NCBI RefSeq assembly: GCF_018449515.1
Contig: NZ_JAAVUQ010000024.1
Span: 1-64,000 of the forward strand
Direction of reading: 5' to 3'
Source: Caballeronia sp. dw_19
GTDB taxonomy: Bacteria > Pseudomonadota > Gammaproteobacteria > Burkholderiales > Burkholderiaceae
Length of the DNA: 64,000 nt
A model generated the notes under the pieces. It searched no databases. It was not told where the DNA came from and was given only the letters and a program-made list of their open reading frames with translations. Every line of letters starts with the position of its first letter. Position 1 is the stretch's first letter. Positions 61,656 to 64,000 of this stretch are shown here, piece after piece. A program made the position numbers and the translations under genes.

Positions 61656-62173
61656 TGCGCTCGGCTATTTCTACCCCACATCCGCTGGCGCAGGAGCGAC
61701 AACACGCGAGCAAACGCGGGACGCTCGGAAAACTCCGCTCCGTCCCGTCGCACACCTCGAACCGTGACGGCAACAGCAACGGGCTGTCGCCCGCCCAAGC
61801 GATCCAGGCGATGGAAGTCGAACCGCTGGCGCGGCCCGACCAAAGCAACGGGCTGACGCCCGCCAAGGCCATCCAGAAAGACGATGCGCCGCTCGCGCGG
61901 CGAACAGCTATCCAGAAGAACGAGGGCGAGTCAGAAACCCGACTCGCCATGTTTGCGCGGATCGAAGCCCTTCGCATCGAAATCCGCAAGCTGACTGAGG
62001 ACGTCGCACTCGCGGCCGACATCGAGCTGCTCGACCTCATGCGCGATGAAGTCGGCAGCTATAGCCGGCATAAAGCCGCACAGGAAGCGCGCACTTGGGC
62101 CGGCACCGCTGGCATTCAACTTGAGACCGGATTGATGATGCTCGACCGCGCGTTGCGGCCGGCATCGCTGTGA
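61655..62173 (+). CDS. Acb2-like candidate (cyclic-nucleotide sponge fold) with tandem-repeat N-terminus
   Basis: 172 aa; its ATG overlaps the ParB-like stop (TGATG). Residues about 41-74 hold two copies of SNGL(S/T)PA(Q/K)AIQ separated by PLAR-type linkers. Residues 95-168 form a helical hairpin ending AAQEARTWAGTAGIQLETGL and MMLDRALRP. That ending resembles the conserved last helix of Acb2/Tad1-hairpin proteins (R-x-LA-xA-xxxLQ-x-GxMxLxRA-xxP), phage proteins that bind CBASS cyclic nucleotides. The assignment rests on pattern memory; no alignment was run. Acb2 is about 90 aa, so the N-terminus is extra. Confidence 0.5.
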   Translation: MRSAISTPHPLAQERQHASKRGTLGKLRSVPSHTSNRDGNSNGLSPAQAIQAMEVEPLARPDQSNGLTPAKAIQKDDAPLARRTAIQKNEGESETRLAMFARIEALRIEIRKLTEDVALAADIELLDLMRDEVGSYSRHKAAQEARTWAGTAGIQLETGLMMLDRALRPASL

Positions 62174-62183
62174 GGAGCCGACC

Positions 62184-63329
62184 ATGAATATCCAAACCGA
62201 GAAGTTCGTCCAGACCGCCATGCATCTTTATTCCGACAAGACCGGGAAGCCGCTGGTTAGCGTGCACGGTGACGGATCCGTTGAGGTCAATTCGGAAGTG
62301 ACGCTCGACGAGGCCGCGACTGCTTTCTGGAATGCGGTCCGCACAGTCTTTGATCAGCACCGTACGCCGCCGGCTGAGATGGAGCTGCGCGCTATTCACG
62401 CAACCGCGGTTACCGCCGTGCTCACGACCGACAAGATGCTCACGCCCGACGTCGACGCGTGGTGGCCGCCCTACCTGCGATCAGTGCTCACGCAATCGTC
62501 GCGCCCTTGGTTCACGTCGACGTCCAAGGACGACGCAACGACTGACGATCAGCCGGCGCACTGGCAATACCTGTTCACCTATCCTTTTGACGGCTCACCC
62601 GTATGGCGTGACGACTCGCGCGAGTGGAACGGCCAGCGCCCGAAGGCCGCTCGCGGACTCTTCACCAGGCCGACGCCCAAAGAGCTGCAAGAGAAGCTCC
62701 GCGACGCACAGTTCGCGCTCGGTGCCTTGGACGTCGTCCGCAACGCGCTCGGTCTACCTTCTGGCGCCAACCTCACAACCGACGTTGTGCAGGCAGCTTT
62801 AGACCTGCAAATTGAGCAGGCCGGGAAAGCCAACATGGTGATCAACGACCTGGTCGACCAGGTGCGCGCAGTTGCCGGCCGCCATCGAATCACGGCGAGC
62901 GCCGAGCCCGAGCTGCACGCCGTGATCGACGCGGCCGATGCGTTCGTATTTTCACGCGAACCGGCGATGACGCCGCCGGCAATGTCACAGGCCGCGCGAG
63001 ACGTGGTGGCCGAGCGCAAACGCCAGATCGACGTCGAAGGTATGTCGACAGACAAAGACGATCAGAACAACGGCGGCGATCTCGCGGCCGCTGCTTCAGC
63101 ATTCGCACTGAACGCCGCTTGCCAGCTCAATCCCTACTCGCGGCAACCGCTCCAAGAATTTCCGATCATGTGGCCGTCCGATTGGGCAGCGAAGTGGTGG
63201 AAGCCCAAGACGCCGCGCGAGGATCTAGTTCGTGCCGGCGCGTTGATCATCGCCGAGATCGAGCGCATCGACCGGGATCCGGGCGATGAGTCCGGTCATC
63301 ACCATTCACAAGGGGGCGACCATGCATAG
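62184..63329 (+). CDS. Unknown phage protein with widespread C-terminal phage domain
   Basis: 381 aa with GAGGAG upstream. The C-terminal 120 residues (DVVAERKRQIDVEGMSTDKD then DLAAAASAFALNA, WAAKWWKPKTPREDLVRAGA and LIIAEIERIDR) form a domain common in tailed-phage early regions, sometimes fused to other domains and loosely like MazG-type nucleotide hydrolases. The N-terminal 250 residues are not recognised. Its role is unknown. Confidence 0.65.
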   Translation: MNIQTEKFVQTAMHLYSDKTGKPLVSVHGDGSVEVNSEVTLDEAATAFWNAVRTVFDQHRTPPAEMELRAIHATAVTAVLTTDKMLTPDVDAWWPPYLRSVLTQSSRPWFTSTSKDDATTDDQPAHWQYLFTYPFDGSPVWRDDSREWNGQRPKAARGLFTRPTPKELQEKLRDAQFALGALDVVRNALGLPSGANLTTDVVQAALDLQIEQAGKANMVINDLVDQVRAVAGRHRITASAEPELHAVIDAADAFVFSREPAMTPPAMSQAARDVVAERKRQIDVEGMSTDKDDQNNGGDLAAAASAFALNAACQLNPYSRQPLQEFPIMWPSDWAAKWWKPKTPREDLVRAGALIIAEIERIDRDPGDESGHHHSQGGDHA

Positions 63330-63609
63330 CCTCACTGTGATTCCCGCAATGACGGACCCGCTTGGTCGCTACTGGACCCCGCCAAGTCGCAATGAGCTTG
63401 CCGTCGACGATACGCATGCAGTCATGAGCCGCCGATCATTCGATCTCCTCCTTGAATACTCGCGATCGAAGCCGACCGGCGTCTACCCCGGAAAGATGTG
63501 GAAAGCGATCATGCGCGACGGTACGCCTCACCTGTGTTGGTACGGGATCGTTGAAGGACGCGATGACTTGTGCTCGAACAACAACCGACAGATTCTTGTC
63601 TGCGATTGA
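63322..63609 (+). CDS. Unknown early phage protein
   Basis: 95 aa from the ATG at 63322 (GGGGG upstream; MHSLTVIPAMTDPLGRYWTP). Aromatic-rich, beta-type C-terminus (HLCWYGIVEGRDDLCSNNNR). An 8-bp overlap with the preceding gene. No family recognised. Confidence 0.65.
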   Translation: MHSLTVIPAMTDPLGRYWTPPSRNELAVDDTHAVMSRRSFDLLLEYSRSKPTGVYPGKMWKAIMRDGTPHLCWYGIVEGRDDLCSNNNRQILVCD

Positions 63610-63621
63610 CGGAGAAACGAA

Positions 63622-63759
63622 ATGATCCTAGCCCTCGAAATACTGTCGATCTGGTCTTGTGTCGGCATGGCCATCGCGCTCAAGCTCGGTCAGTTCATTC
63701 AAAAAAACCGCCCCGCTGATTGGCACGCAGAGTGGGCTCGTTCGGGAGACTCAGCATGA
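63622..63759 (+). CDS. Very small membrane protein
   Basis: 45 aa (MILALEILSIWSCVGMAIAL) with GGAG upstream. A single N-terminal membrane helix and a polar Trp-rich tail (PADWHAEWARSG). Its stop overlaps the next start (ATGA). Too short for usual ORF cut-offs. Confidence 0.6.
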   Translation: MILALEILSIWSCVGMAIALKLGQFIQKNRPADWHAEWARSGDSA

Positions 63760-64000
63760 GATGGGCAATTGACAATCCGACGCGCCTGACGCGCATCGTC
63801 GACGCGCGCGGTCACACACAGGTCGCGCGCGACAAAACAACTTTGCGGGACGAGATCATCGCGATCTTAGAAGTCGGACACCAACCGAAGACCGTGCTGG
63901 TGCGCGCCCTGCACACCAGCATGACGCTAGTAGACACAGCGCTTTCGGAGCTTGAACGACAAGGTCGGGTTGAAAAGTTTCGGATGATGAGTGAGCGGAA
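63756..64000 (+). CDS. Winged-helix-like protein, partial (runs off window)
   Basis: At least 81 codons, open at the right edge. MRWAIDNPTRLTRIVDARGH then TLRDEIIAILEVGHQPKTVL, LVDTALSELERQGRVEKFRM, a pattern of a winged helix. Co-translated with the small membrane gene. C-terminus unknown. Confidence 0.6.
   Translation, partial: MRWAIDNPTRLTRIVDARGHTQVARDKTTLRDEIIAILEVGHQPKTVLVRALHTSMTLVDTALSELERQGRVEKFRMMSER
63833..63845. repeat. Weak copy of the dispersed palindrome, CAAAACAACTTTG (2 mismatches)
   Basis: 11 of 13 positions match, with both differences in the left half; may be chance. Confidence 0.3.

Overview
The window is a GC-rich beta-proteobacterial chromosome segment. The Gram-negative porin, trehalose (otsBA) locus, SCO1/CtaG-type oxidase assembly genes and LPS-type glycosyltransferases point to Burkholderiaceae (Paraburkholderia or Caballeronia); genus is an inference from gene content. 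About 20.6 kb of ordinary chromosome is followed by a mobile element that runs off the right edge.

Chromosomal part (1-20,590). A truncated glycosyltransferase lies at the left edge. Next is a minus-strand catabolic operon (1,238-7,989): IclR regulator, OPT-family peptide transporter, class V aminotransferase-like PLP protein, peptidase E, porin and a DUF1177 protein. It ends in a palindromic terminator and starts at a triple heptamer operator. Then come a candidate 6S-like RNA, a membrane protein, a GT4 glycosyltransferase, an ABC exporter, otsB-otsA, SCO1 and CtaG-like genes, an ElaA-type acetyltransferase and two envelope sugar genes.

Element boundary (20,595-20,643). A 3' fragment of tRNA-Cys without its 5' half looks like the distal attachment site of an element integrated in tRNA-Cys. 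By the geometry of such integrations, the element extends to the right past 64,000. Next to the boundary is a sensory cluster (two RsbRD-type histidine kinases and a single-domain response regulator) and two tandem paralogous small genes.

Prophage (about 25,990 to beyond 64,000). The minus-strand late operon reads right to left: terminase, lambda-like head genes (gpW, portal, ClpP-type protease, decoration protein, capsid, head-tail joining), P2-like contractile tail genes (V, W, J, I, fibre, sheath, tube, E/E', tape measure, U, X, D), and a lysis cassette (endolysin, two holin-like proteins, Rz/Rz1). A Dam-type methylase follows. The phage is therefore a lambda-head/P2-tail mosaic. A four-CxxC zinc protein just upstream of terminase is a candidate Q-like late antiterminator, which would fit several intrinsic terminators inside the late operon. 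A primase-helicase carries an FtsK-gamma-like winged helix. A divergent Cro/CI-type switch (57,571-58,432) has four copies of a 16-bp operator. The rightward early genes include a ParB-like protein, an Acb2-like (anti-CBASS sponge) candidate and many small unknowns.

The most notable pattern is a dispersed 13-bp palindrome, CAAAGTNACTTTG. By eye I find about 11 copies with no more than two mismatches in the element and none in the 20.6 kb of flanking chromosome. Spacing and form recall KorB operators of RK2 or mycobacteriophage stoperators, and the phage ParB-like protein is an obvious candidate ligand. All of this was read without searches or alignments.
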